DNA from: Alphaproteobacteria bacterium
Lineage (GTDB): Bacteria > Pseudomonadota > Alphaproteobacteria > Puniceispirillales > Marisalimonadaceae
Length of the DNA stretch: 5,571 nt
NCBI GenBank assembly: GCA_016777645.1
Contig: JADHRC010000108.1
Coordinates: 1 to 5,571 of the forward strand
Reading direction: 5' to 3'
Position 1 is the stretch's first letter, and each line of letters opens with the position of its first letter. Positions 1 to 5,571 of the stretch are shown here, one piece after another. Under the pieces are notes generated by a model. The model was not told the DNA's origin and did no database searches. It saw only the letters and a list, made by a program, of their open reading frames with translations. The position numbers and the translations under genes were made by a program.

Positions 1-696
1 AAAATTTGTGCCTGGAGGTAGAAAGTAATTCAGCATGGATGAAGCTACAAAAAGAAGTGTTATTAATGGTACACCTCTCATGAATTCAATAAAACAAATA
101 CTTAGCGTTCTAACAACCGTTAATTTAGATTGTCTTCCTAAGGCAAGAACAATTCCTAATGGAAGCGAACAGACTATTCCAGAAACTCCCAGTATTACTG
201 TAAGCATAAATCCACCAAACAAACTATACTCAATCTTAGCTAAACCAAAAAAACCACCATTTATAAGTATGAAGGCAAAAACAGGATAGATAGCACTAAA
301 CCAAAGAAGCCATTTTCTTTTAGGAAGATCAGGATATAAAAGTGGAGCAAAAGCAATAAACATGGTTAAAAAAGAAATATCAATTCGCCAACGTTCAGCT
401 TCAGGATAAAATCCATAAACAAATTGGCCTACTCTTCTCGTAATTACAGCCCAACAAGCACCATTATCAATTTTTCTACACTCAATTTTTGAATCTGCAT
501 CAAAGACAGCATCTAAAAAAAACCAACCAATTATCCCATCAATTAGGTAATAAAGGAGAATTGCGGATATAATTGTTAACAAAGAGTTGCTGATTGATGA
601 AAACAAATTATCTTTAATCCATCCATATACACCTACTGTACCTGGTGGTGGTGGAAGATTGGGATAAGACCCTGGTTTATAAATCTTAGAACTCAT
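1..696 (-). CDS. aapM: AapM-type general L-amino acid ABC transporter permease (3' end cut off)
   Basis: This is the second inner-membrane permease of an Aap/Bzt-type uptake system, which pairs with AapQ to move amino acids delivered by AapJ. The first 232 residues are visible and the frame is open to the window edge; family members are usually about 370-400 residues, so roughly the last third or more is missing, including the EAA loop that contacts the ATPase. A proline-rich cytoplasmic N-terminus (PPPPG, residues 15-19) is followed by a membrane segment near 37-52. A Cys-containing extracytoplasmic stretch has C73 and C81 (GACWAVITRRVGQF, 79-92), then hydrophobic segments lie near 108-120 and 131-150. 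The permease domain begins near 157 (SLFGGFMLTVILG) and carries the FIEFMRGVPLI motif at 202-211. The ATG at 694-696 lies one base after the aapQ stop and has a good ribosome binding site. The family assignment is firm; the amino acid range is inferred from the family. Confidence 0.93.
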   Translation of the reverse strand, partial: MSSKIYKPGSYPNLPPPPGTVGVYGWIKDNLFSSISNSLLTIISAILLYYLIDGIIGWFFLDAVFDADSKIECRKIDNGACWAVITRRVGQFVYGFYPEAERWRIDISFLTMFIAFAPLLYPDLPKRKWLLWFSAIYPVFAFILINGGFFGLAKIEYSLFGGFMLTVILGVSGIVCSLPLGIVLALGRQSKLTVVRTLSICFIEFMRGVPLITLLFVASSMLNYFLPPGTNF

Positions 697-697
697 T

Positions 698-1861
698 TTA
701 CCTTCCAACCAATTTTGCTTTGTTATTATACCAATTCATAAAAGCTGAAATACTTAGTGAAACTGATAAATATATAAGCATAACTATTATCATTGTTTCC
801 ATTTCTCTTCCTGTTTGGTTAAGAGAAATCCCACCAAGCGTTGCAACAAGATCCATATAACCTATAGCGATTGCTAAAGAAGAATTTTTGGTTAAATTTA
901 AATATTGGCTAGTAAGTGGTGGAATAATAACTCTCCTAGCTTGCGGTAATATTACTAAATTCATGACTTTTGAAGGTTTTAAGCCTATTGATTCCGCAGC
1001 TTCTCTTTGACCTTTATCAACGGCCATAATCCCAGCTCTAACTATTTCAGCAATAAAAGCGGCAGTATAAATACCAAGCGCAAAAGTCAAAGCTGCCAAC
1101 TCTGGGCTCATATGCATTCCACCTCTGAAATTAAAACCTTTAAGAGCTGGTATTTCTAATGTAATAGGCATGCCTGATATTAAAAAAGCAATTGTTGGAA
1201 GTAAAAATATTACAGATAAATTGATCCAGAAAACAGGATACTGCACACCGGTAAGATCTTGTTTTTTACGTGCATATTTGAAAAACAAAACTGAAAAAAT
1301 AATTGCGATTACAAAGAATAAATATACCAGTTCTATCCCATTTTCAGTAAGTGGTTTAGGAATATAAAAACCTCTATTTGAAAGAAATGTTAAATCACCC
1401 AAATTAAGTGCCTGTCTTGGGTGTGGAAGAGTATTTATAATTATACCATGCCATAGAAGTATATGTAACAAAATTGGTACGTTTCTAGAAAACTCTATAT
1501 ACCAGTATGCTAGTTTACTCGCCAACCAGTTTTTAGATAATCTAACAATACCTAAAAATACTCCAAGAAATGTTGCCAAAATAATACCAAAAAACGCAAC
1601 CAATCCAGTATTTAAAAGCCCAACAATTCCTGCTCTTAGATGGCTATCTCTGTTGTTATAGTCTATTAAATATTGATTAATGTCATAGCCTGCAGGAATA
1701 AACAAAAACTCAAAACTTATGTCTTTACCCAAGGCTTTAAAATTAGCGTCAACATTAGCAATTAACCAAGACAAAAACCAACCAATACAAAACAAAACAA
1801 AGATTTGAAGGATTATTTCACGGCTTTTTTCATTACGCCAAATATTGCTTAAAAAACTCAT
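698..1861 (-). CDS. aapQ: AapQ-type general L-amino acid ABC transporter permease
   Basis: Inner-membrane permease of the Aap (polar/general amino acid) ABC importer, expected to heterodimerise with AapM. It is complete at 387 residues, close to the usual family length. The first membrane segment is near residues 17-36. A long extracytoplasmic insert follows, and the permease domain starts with TGLVAFFGIILATFLGVFLG (85-104). The FIEFSRNVP-type motif is here YIEFSRNVPIL (121-131). Further hydrophobic segments lie near 177-194, 210-229 and 254-274. The ATPase-contacting EAA loop is intact: EAAESIG at 287-293 with ILP at 304-306. The final membrane segment is near 355-375. The ATG is 63 bases after the aapJ stop with no clear Shine-Dalgarno sequence in front of it, in contrast to aapJ and aapM. 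A hairpin with a T-tract stands between aapJ and this gene, so its expression is probably lower than that of aapJ. The annotation is secure to family level; substrate breadth is inferred. Confidence 0.95.
   Translation of the reverse strand: MSFLSNIWRNEKSREIILQIFVLFCIGWFLSWLIANVDANFKALGKDISFEFLFIPAGYDINQYLIDYNNRDSHLRAGIVGLLNTGLVAFFGIILATFLGVFLGIVRLSKNWLASKLAYWYIEFSRNVPILLHILLWHGIIINTLPHPRQALNLGDLTFLSNRGFYIPKPLTENGIELVYLFFVIAIIFSVLFFKYARKKQDLTGVQYPVFWINLSVIFLLPTIAFLISGMPITLEIPALKGFNFRGGMHMSPELAALTFALGIYTAAFIAEIVRAGIMAVDKGQREAAESIGLKPSKVMNLVILPQARRVIIPPLTSQYLNLTKNSSLAIAIGYMDLVATLGGISLNQTGREMETMIIVMLIYLSVSLSISAFMNWYNNKAKLVGR
701..706 (-). promoter_or_regulatory. Ribosome binding site of aapM inside the aapQ 3' end
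   Basis: On the minus strand the bases read GGAAGG, then TAAA, then the aapM ATG. The GGAAGG is also the last two sense codons of aapQ (Gly-Arg), and the aapQ TAA lies between it and the start. This fixes the aapM start and implies translational coupling of the two permeases, which is an inference from the spacing. Confidence 0.75.
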
Positions 1862-1880
1862 AAAATTCTATATTTTAATT

Positions 1881-1915
1881 AAAAAAAGCTGTGCTTTACA
1901 AACAAAGCACAGCTT
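1881..1915 (-). terminator. Intrinsic terminator-like hairpin between aapJ and aapQ
   Basis: AAGCTGTGCTTT (1886-1897) and AAAGCACAGCTT (1904-1915) form a perfect 12-bp stem with a 6-base loop. Read on the minus strand, the stem is followed at once by a run of seven T (complement of 1881-1887, two of them shared with the stem base). It begins 9 bases after the aapJ stop and ends about 20 bases before the aapQ start. This is the layout of a rho-independent terminator, or of a 3'-end stabilising hairpin, that lets the binding protein outnumber the membrane proteins. Because no separate promoter can be seen for aapQ in the remaining 20 bases, partial read-through is the likely mode (inference). 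Confidence 0.8.
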
Positions 1916-1924
1916 AAAAAGTGT

Positions 1925-2947
1925 TTATTTAATTGGTGGAATATAAAATAATCCGCCATCTTGATATAACTGGTTCATACCTCTAGCAATTTTAAGAGGA
2001 GTACTCATACCAAGGTTTCTTTCAAAGACTTCTTCATAATTACCTACTTGGCTTATAATATTCACAGCCCAATCAGCAGATAATCCTAACTTTGAAATCC
2101 CTTGTAAAGGATCTTTACCTAATAAACGGTTAATTTCCTTATTCTTATTATCTTTACCAGCTAAAGATTTAACATTTGCTGAAGTTATTCCTAATTCTTC
2201 ACCTGCCATCATAGCTCTCAATGTCCAAGCAACTATATCGGCCCACTGATCATCACCATGTCTAACAACTGGCCCTAGGGGCTCCTTAGATACGATTTCT
2301 GGTAATACCATATGATCACCTGGGTTATCAAAACTAGAAATGGTCGCATACAATCCAGAAGCATCTGTAGTGTAAATATCACATCTTCCAGCTTTATATA
2401 GTTCTTGCGCTTCTGCATTAGTTTCAATCGGAACAGGGTTATACTTCATATTATTTCCAGCAAAAAATTCTGCTAGATTTAATTCTGTTGTAGTACCAGT
2501 TTGAATACATACTGATGCTCCATCAAGCTCCTTAGCTGATTTAACACCTAAAGATTTTGGCACCATAAAACCTTGACCATCATAATAACTTACACCAACA
2601 AACGTCTGAGACAAATCAACATCTCTTGAAAATGTCCATGTAGTGTTTCTTGATAAAATTTCACCTTCACCTGCAGCTAATTTAGTAAAACGAGTTTTAC
2701 CGGTAGCAGTAGTGTAATTAACTTTGTCAGCATCACCTAAAACAGCTGCGGCAACAGCTCTACAAAAATCAACATCAAAGCCAGTCCAATTTCCTTTATC
2801 ATCTGGCGCAGCAAATCCAGCTAGACCTGTATTAATAATACAGTTTAACTTTCCTCTTGCTCTTACATCATCTAATGTGCCTGCAAAAGTAGAACCTGCA
2901 AACATAACTCCAGCAGTAGCTGCAGCTAAAAGCATTTTTATTTTCAT
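1925..2947 (-). CDS. aapJ: AapJ-type general L-amino acid ABC transporter periplasmic binding protein
   Basis: Periplasmic solute-binding protein (SBP family 3) that captures amino acids and hands them to the AapQM permease. It is complete at 340 residues, the usual length for AapJ/BztA. A Sec signal peptide is clear: positive N-terminus (MKIK), hydrophobic core (about 5-17) and a likely cut after STFA at residue 22. Family hallmarks follow: the GKLNCIINTGLAGFA stretch (32-46), GFDVDFCRAVAAAVLGD (56-72), LSRNTTWTFSRD (98-109), CIQTGTTTELN (147-157) and RCDIYTTDASGLYA (188-201). Four cysteines (C36, C62, C147, C189) could form disulfides. The ATG is preceded by GGAG with a 7-base gap (2955-2958), which supports this start. 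It is the first gene of the operon, transcribed away from metC, and is followed by a hairpin that probably sets its higher level. General L-amino acid specificity is inferred from the family; binding proteins of this type can be narrower. Confidence 0.95.
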   Translation of the reverse strand: MKIKMLLAAATAGVMFAGSTFAGTLDDVRARGKLNCIINTGLAGFAAPDDKGNWTGFDVDFCRAVAAAVLGDADKVNYTTATGKTRFTKLAAGEGEILSRNTTWTFSRDVDLSQTFVGVSYYDGQGFMVPKSLGVKSAKELDGASVCIQTGTTTELNLAEFFAGNNMKYNPVPIETNAEAQELYKAGRCDIYTTDASGLYATISSFDNPGDHMVLPEIVSKEPLGPVVRHGDDQWADIVAWTLRAMMAGEELGITSANVKSLAGKDNKNKEINRLLGKDPLQGISKLGLSADWAVNIISQVGNYEEVFERNLGMSTPLKIARGMNQLYQDGGLFYIPPIK

Positions 2948-2970
2948 TTTAAATCTCCACTATTAAATTT

Positions 2971-2986
2971 TTCATGAAATCATGAA
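2971..2986. repeat. Perfect inverted repeat in the aapJ leader
   Basis: TTCATGA-AA-TCATGAA is a perfect 7-bp inverted repeat with a 2-base centre, located 23 bases upstream of the aapJ ATG and just upstream of its ribosome binding site. If the TACTAT at 2991-2996 is the -10 box, the repeat would sit over the transcription start, a position suited to a repressor operator. As RNA it could form a 6-bp stem with a 4-base loop. The regulator is unknown and the function is inferred only from symmetry and position. Confidence 0.4.
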
Positions 2987-3036
2987 TTAAATAGTACTTT
3001 CGTTGTTATTTGCTATAGTTTCAAGGTAAAAATAAA

Positions 3037-3051
3037 AAATTTATTAAATTT
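3037..3051. repeat. AT-only palindrome in the aapJ/metC spacer
   Basis: AAATTTA-T-TAAATTT is a perfect 7-bp inverted repeat around a single base. It lies about 90 bases upstream of aapJ and about 70 bases upstream of metC. In DNA this AT-rich such a palindrome may be chance; it could also be a binding site or a bent upstream promoter element. Confidence 0.25.
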
Positions 3052-3123
3052 GTTAACTAAATAATCAAAATCAACTTTCTGAACATTATTATAAAAACAA
3101 AACAGACTAAGAAAAAAGAATAA

Positions 3124-4311
3124 ATGAAAAAATTTAACAAAAATTTAAATGTAGAAACGCTTACTGCTCATGTGGGCAAAAATCCTCACGAAAACCACGG
3201 TATTCCATCACCTCCTGTGTATAGAACAAGTACAATTTTAAACAAAACAATGGAATCTTATAAAAGTAAAGATATGAGATATACATATGGAAGAAATGGC
3301 ACACCAACTTCTGACTCTTTAGTTAACGCTATTGCTGCTATCTATAATGCGGAGGGATGCGTATTAGCTTCATCAGGTATGAATGCTATAACTACCGCTT
3401 TGATGTCTGTTATGAAAGCTGGTGATCATATTTTATTGCCAGATTGCGTTTATGGATCAACAAGGCGTTTTGTTAAGGAGGAATTTCCTAGACTTAACAT
3501 CAATTATGATTTTTACAACCCAAGAAATTTAATAGAATTAGAAAATTTAATAAATGAAAAAACAAAAATTATTTACCTAGAAAGTCCTGGGACATACACA
3601 TTTGAAGTTGTAGACATCGTTGAAATAGTAAAAATTTGTAAAAAACATGAATTAAAATCTTTAATCGATAATACATGGGCCACAGCAATTTTTTTTAACC
3701 CTTTTAAATATGGTATCAATATCGTTATTGAAGCTATTACGAAATATATTTCAGGACATTCTGATATTATGATGGGTGTTGTGATAGCAAATGGAGAAGA
3801 TTTAATAGCAATTCAAAGATGGACAAAGAATGCCGGGGTATATGTTAGCCCAGATGATATTTATATGTCTCTTAGAGGTCTAAGAACTTTACCTGTAAGG
3901 TTAAAACAATCTTCAGAAAATAGTCTTGCCCTAGCAAAATTTTTAGAAATGCAAGATGAAATCAAATCAGTTCAGCACCCTGCCCTCAAACAACACCCTG
4001 ACCATGGTTTGTGGAAAAAATATTTTAAAGGCGCCTCAGGTTTGTTTGCTGTAGAGTTTATTGAAAAAATTACAGATGAGGCAATCAATGTCTTAGCTAA
4101 TAAATTAGAGATTTTTGGTATTGGCTCTTCTTGGGGAGGTTATTCAAGTTTAGTATCAACTATGGATGTAAAAGGGTCTCGAAATGTGAAGTCAAGTTAC
4201 GTTCCTAAAGGACCATATCTAAGAATTTATACTGGCTCAGAAAACATTAAAGACTTAAAAAATGATTTTGAGAATGGATTACATGAAATGAGAAAATTTA
4301 TTTCTAAATAA
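3124..4311 (+). CDS. metC: Cystathionine beta-lyase (PLP-dependent, MetC family)
   Basis: Cytoplasmic PLP enzyme (EC 4.4.1.13) that cleaves cystathionine to homocysteine, pyruvate and ammonia in methionine synthesis. It has 395 residues, the same length as E. coli MetC as I recall it. The Cys/Met-metabolism PLP fold is covered end to end: YGRNGTPT (55-62, with Y55 and R57 as phosphate-binding residues supplied to the partner subunit), SSGMNA (83-88), Y110 in CVYGS (PLP-stacking tyrosine), LESPG (from the KIIYLESPG stretch), D182 in LIDNTWA (pairs with the PLP pyridine nitrogen), and the Schiff-base lysine K207 in TKYISGHSD. The MetC-like SRGLRTL equivalent (SLRGLRTLPVRL), SWGGYSSL (336-343) and the carboxylate-binding R367 (YLRIYTG) follow. 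SWGGYxSL and the 25-residue gap between D182 and K207 favour MetC over MetB or MetY. An in-frame TAA directly precedes the ATG, so the start cannot be further upstream; the ribosome binding site is weak. Related C-S lyase activities are possible. Confidence 0.93.
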   Translation: MKKFNKNLNVETLTAHVGKNPHENHGIPSPPVYRTSTILNKTMESYKSKDMRYTYGRNGTPTSDSLVNAIAAIYNAEGCVLASSGMNAITTALMSVMKAGDHILLPDCVYGSTRRFVKEEFPRLNINYDFYNPRNLIELENLINEKTKIIYLESPGTYTFEVVDIVEIVKICKKHELKSLIDNTWATAIFFNPFKYGINIVIEAITKYISGHSDIMMGVVIANGEDLIAIQRWTKNAGVYVSPDDIYMSLRGLRTLPVRLKQSSENSLALAKFLEMQDEIKSVQHPALKQHPDHGLWKKYFKGASGLFAVEFIEKITDEAINVLANKLEIFGIGSSWGGYSSLVSTMDVKGSRNVKSSYVPKGPYLRIYTGSENIKDLKNDFENGLHEMRKFISK

Positions 4312-4319
4312 CTATCAAA

Positions 4320-5204
4320 TTAAAGTAGTTTTTCTTCTCCAAGAACAGTTGTTCTTCTCATATCCCTATTCTCTTTTAAGTCATCAAAGGCTCTTGCTCT
4401 ATGCATTGTTTGCCTATTATCCCAAATAATTAAATCATATTGAGACCATTGATGAACATACTTAAACTTAGATTGAGTGGCATACTCAATCAAGTCATCA
4501 ATGAAACACATTGAATCTGGCCTTATCCAGTCTCTAATTTTTCCAATATGACTGGACAAAAATATTGTTTTTCTGTTGGTCAATTTATTAGTTCTTACTA
4601 AAGGTTGTTCTACAGGTGTAAAATTTTTAATCTCTTCAGATGAAAGCTCTCTAGTCATATCAAAGCCAAGCCTTTGCCTTGAATAAATTAAAGAATGTTC
4701 ACATACCATATCTTCAACTTTTTGTTTCGTTTTAGCATCTAAGTTATCATAAGCGGACCTCATGTCAGCGAATTCTGTATTACCACCCTCTTTAGAAATA
4801 TTTCTTGCCGATAAGAGTGAATATTTTGCGGGAATTTCTTTAAAAGAACTATCAGTATGCCATAGACGATTTCCTAAATTAAATATTCTTCTAGGGTCAT
4901 CCTTAGTAAATGGTTTATTATTTTTATCTAGGTTAGACACATCAGCCAAATCAGTAGACAACCGCCTATCCTTAGCTTTAGTAATATTTGATTTATTGCC
5001 AGAAGCCTCTATTTCACCGAAATATTTTGTAAATCTTACTTGTTCATCATCATTTATATCCTGATCTCTAAAAACTAAAACTGAGAATTTATTTATCGCA
5101 TCATCTATTTCTTTAATCTGATTTTCTTGCAAATCTTTTTTTAGATCAACTTCAGAAACAAAAGCAACAAAGTCTGGAAATTCTTTTCTAGTTTCAATTT
5201 TCAT
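4320..5204 (-). CDS. TauD/TfdA-family Fe(II)/2-oxoglutarate-dependent dioxygenase
   Basis: A soluble non-haem iron dioxygenase that should couple oxidation of an organic substrate to decarboxylation of 2-oxoglutarate. Counting 294 residues from the ATG at 5202-5204, the iron ligands are H116 and D118 (LWHTDSSF, 114-121) and H268 (WDNRQTMHRAR, 261-271). T143 (GGNTEFADMRSAYD, 140-153) and R280 are the expected 2-oxoglutarate contacts, and R284 in MRRTTV corresponds to the substrate-anion arginine of TauD and TfdA. The wording WHTDSSF, TEFxDMRxAYD and WDNRxxxHRxR is closer to TfdA (2,4-D dioxygenase, about 287 residues) than to taurine dioxygenase TauD. In marine genomes such proteins rarely act on herbicides; a natural carboxylate, sulfonate or aryloxy acid is more likely, and the substrate is undetermined. 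It ends 8 bp from metC in convergent orientation, so the neighbour gives no operon clue. A TTG at 5214-5216 in the same frame would add four residues, but it overlaps the ribosome binding site, so the ATG was chosen. Confidence 0.88.
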   Translation of the reverse strand: MKIETRKEFPDFVAFVSEVDLKKDLQENQIKEIDDAINKFSVLVFRDQDINDDEQVRFTKYFGEIEASGNKSNITKAKDRRLSTDLADVSNLDKNNKPFTKDDPRRIFNLGNRLWHTDSSFKEIPAKYSLLSARNISKEGGNTEFADMRSAYDNLDAKTKQKVEDMVCEHSLIYSRQRLGFDMTRELSSEEIKNFTPVEQPLVRTNKLTNRKTIFLSSHIGKIRDWIRPDSMCFIDDLIEYATQSKFKYVHQWSQYDLIIWDNRQTMHRARAFDDLKENRDMRRTTVLGEEKLL

Positions 5205-5208
5205 TAAG

Positions 5209-5214
5209 CTCTCC
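5209..5214 (-). promoter_or_regulatory. Ribosome binding site that fixes the dioxygenase start
   Basis: The minus strand reads TTGGAGAGCTTAATG. GGAG stands 6 bases before the ATG at 5202-5204, an ideal gap. The in-frame TTG at 5214-5216 overlaps this GGAGAG and has no purine-rich site of its own at the right distance, so the ATG is the better start and the protein is 294 rather than 298 residues. Confidence 0.7.
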
Positions 5215-5249
5215 AAATTATTTTAAAAAATTTAATAGCCTTAATATTA

Positions 5250-5266
5250 TAATTTATTATAAATTA
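5250..5266. repeat. AT-only palindrome in the second divergent spacer
   Basis: TAATTTAT-T-ATAAATTA is a perfect 8-bp inverted repeat around one base. It overlaps the candidate promoter of the dioxygenase gene and sits 28 bases before the start of the exported-protein gene. ATTATAA also occurs twice ten bases apart (5246-5252 and 5256-5262). It might be an operator, or only a by-product of AT-rich promoter sequence. Confidence 0.25.
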
Positions 5267-5282
5267 ACCGTTGTACAATCAA
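5254..5282 (-). promoter_or_regulatory. Candidate sigma-70-type promoter of the dioxygenase gene
   Basis: On the minus strand TTGATT (5277-5282) is followed after 17 bases by TAATAA (5254-5259), with an overlapping perfect TATAAT (5256-5261) at 15 bases. The transcript would start near 5245-5248 and have a leader of about 40 bases. The region is so AT-rich that TATAAT-like words also occur on the plus strand (5248-5253, and TACAAT at 5274-5279) and could serve the divergent gene. Weak call. Confidence 0.3.
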
Positions 5283-5294
5283 AAAGATAAATTT

Positions 5295-5571
5295 ATGCAA
5301 AAACTAACTTTTTATTTCTTCATAATAATAGTCTCACTGATTTTCGTGTCGTTCAACAAACAATCTTTTGCTCTTGAGAGACTTACTGGAGTATGGTTTG
5401 AGTGCGAATTTTCAGGAAAGATATCTAAGCCAACAGACGACTGTAACATGCTAGATAATGATGGTTTCATTTTCCAAGATAACATTGCAGCACATATATC
5501 AGTTGTTGATAGTCAAGAAACAAATTGCAAAAAAAATAAAATAGGTCAATGTTTTGATAGTAAATTGAAGT
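5295..5571 (+). CDS. Unrecognised exported cysteine-containing protein (3' end cut off)
   Basis: I do not recognise this gene. The open frame runs from an ATG at 5295 through the window edge (92 full codons). The N-terminus is a typical Sec signal peptide: MQK, then a strongly hydrophobic core (about 5-19), then NKQSFA with a likely cut after A26. No lipobox cysteine is present at the cut, so the product is expected free in the periplasm or secreted. The mature part begins LERLTGVWFECEFSG and has four cysteines in view (C37, C50, C78, C86), suggesting disulfides in an oxidising compartment. The short LxGxWxxxEF opening is loosely like small beta-barrel (lipocalin-type) starts, but this is only a resemblance. 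No good Shine-Dalgarno is seen before the ATG. It is transcribed away from the dioxygenase gene across a 90-bp spacer. Base composition matches the neighbours. Confidence 0.72.
   Translation, partial: MQKLTFYFFIIIVSLIFVSFNKQSFALERLTGVWFECEFSGKISKPTDDCNMLDNDGFIFQDNIAAHISVVDSQETNCKKNKIGQCFDSKLK

Larger units (their letters stand above)
2948..3123. promoter_or_regulatory. Divergent aapJ / metC intergenic regulatory region
   Basis: These 176 bases separate the outward-facing starts of aapJ and metC, so promoters for both must lie here unless transcription enters from elsewhere. No open reading frame, tRNA or recognisable riboswitch is visible; I looked for SAM-type and glycine-type layouts because of the metC context and saw none. 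Possible -10 boxes are TACTAT on the minus strand (2991-2996) for aapJ and TATTAT or TATAAA on the plus strand (3087-3095) for metC, but neither has a convincing -35 partner at 16-18 bases. Two palindromes (2971-2986 and 3037-3051) are the only structured elements. Confidence 0.55.

Noticed and set aside
35..289. Plus-strand open frame of 84 codons
   Set aside because: It lies antisense within aapM, which has clear permease homology; the translated product shows no domain or ribosome binding site worth keeping.
1170..1367. Plus-strand open frame of 65 codons
   Set aside because: Antisense shadow of aapQ with no supporting features.
2724..2966. Plus-strand open frame of 80 codons
   Set aside because: Antisense shadow of the aapJ 5' part; its alanine-rich content mirrors the aapJ signal peptide and helix codons.
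2948..3123. Possible SAM or glycine riboswitch upstream of metC or aapJ
   Set aside because: No conserved core or pairing pattern of these families could be seen by eye; the region is almost wholly A and T.
4310..4333. Short stem AACTA/TAGTT followed by TTT just after the metC stop
   Set aside because: Only 5 AT-rich base pairs with an 11-base loop; too weak to call a terminator.
4341..4356. Palindrome AAGAACA-GT-TGTTCTT near the end of the dioxygenase gene, as a possible terminator for metC
   Set aside because: It lies inside the coding sequence, the stem is short with a tiny loop, and no T-run follows it on either strand.
4762..5064. Plus-strand open frame of 100 codons
   Set aside because: Antisense to the dioxygenase gene, whose catalytic motifs are intact in the other frame; no ribosome binding site.
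5205..5216. TTG at 5214-5216 as the dioxygenase start (298 residues)
   Set aside because: It overlaps the GGAGAG ribosome binding site that fits the ATG at 5202-5204, and the extra four residues add no family-conserved sequence.

Overview
The window is AT-rich (roughly one third G+C by eye) and compactly packed. It looks like a chromosomal segment of a streamlined marine alphaproteobacterium, most plausibly the SAR11/Pelagibacterales group. The reasons are the low G+C, the very short spacers, and an Aap-type (general L-amino acid) ABC transporter, a family typical of alphaproteobacteria. The taxonomic call is an inference from style and gene families, not from a marker gene.

Positions 1-2947, minus strand: the start of an aap operon in the order aapJ (periplasmic binding protein), aapQ (permease), aapM (permease, cut off by the window edge). 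A strong hairpin followed by a T-tract lies between aapJ and aapQ, a natural place to make more binding protein than permease. aapQ and aapM are separated by one base, and the aapM ribosome binding site is formed by the last codons of aapQ. An ATPase gene (aapP) would be expected beyond position 1 but is not in view.

Positions 2948-3123: a divergent regulatory region between aapJ and metC. It has no gene and contains two short perfect palindromes.

Positions 3124-4311, plus strand: metC, a full-length PLP-dependent cystathionine beta-lyase with the key active-site residues in place. It converges, with only 8 bp between stop codons, on a minus-strand Fe(II)/2-oxoglutarate dioxygenase of the TauD/TfdA family (4320-5204). 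The dioxygenase's motifs resemble TfdA more than TauD, and its substrate cannot be told from sequence.

Positions 5205-5294: a second short divergent promoter region. It leads on the plus strand to an unrecognised exported cysteine-containing protein that runs off the window (5295-5571).

The Aap transporter and MetC both concern amino acids (uptake, and the last steps of methionine synthesis), but nothing shows that they are co-regulated. I see no mobile element, RNA gene, CRISPR or clear novel system. The best leads are the orphan dioxygenase, the unknown exported protein and the intra-operon hairpin.
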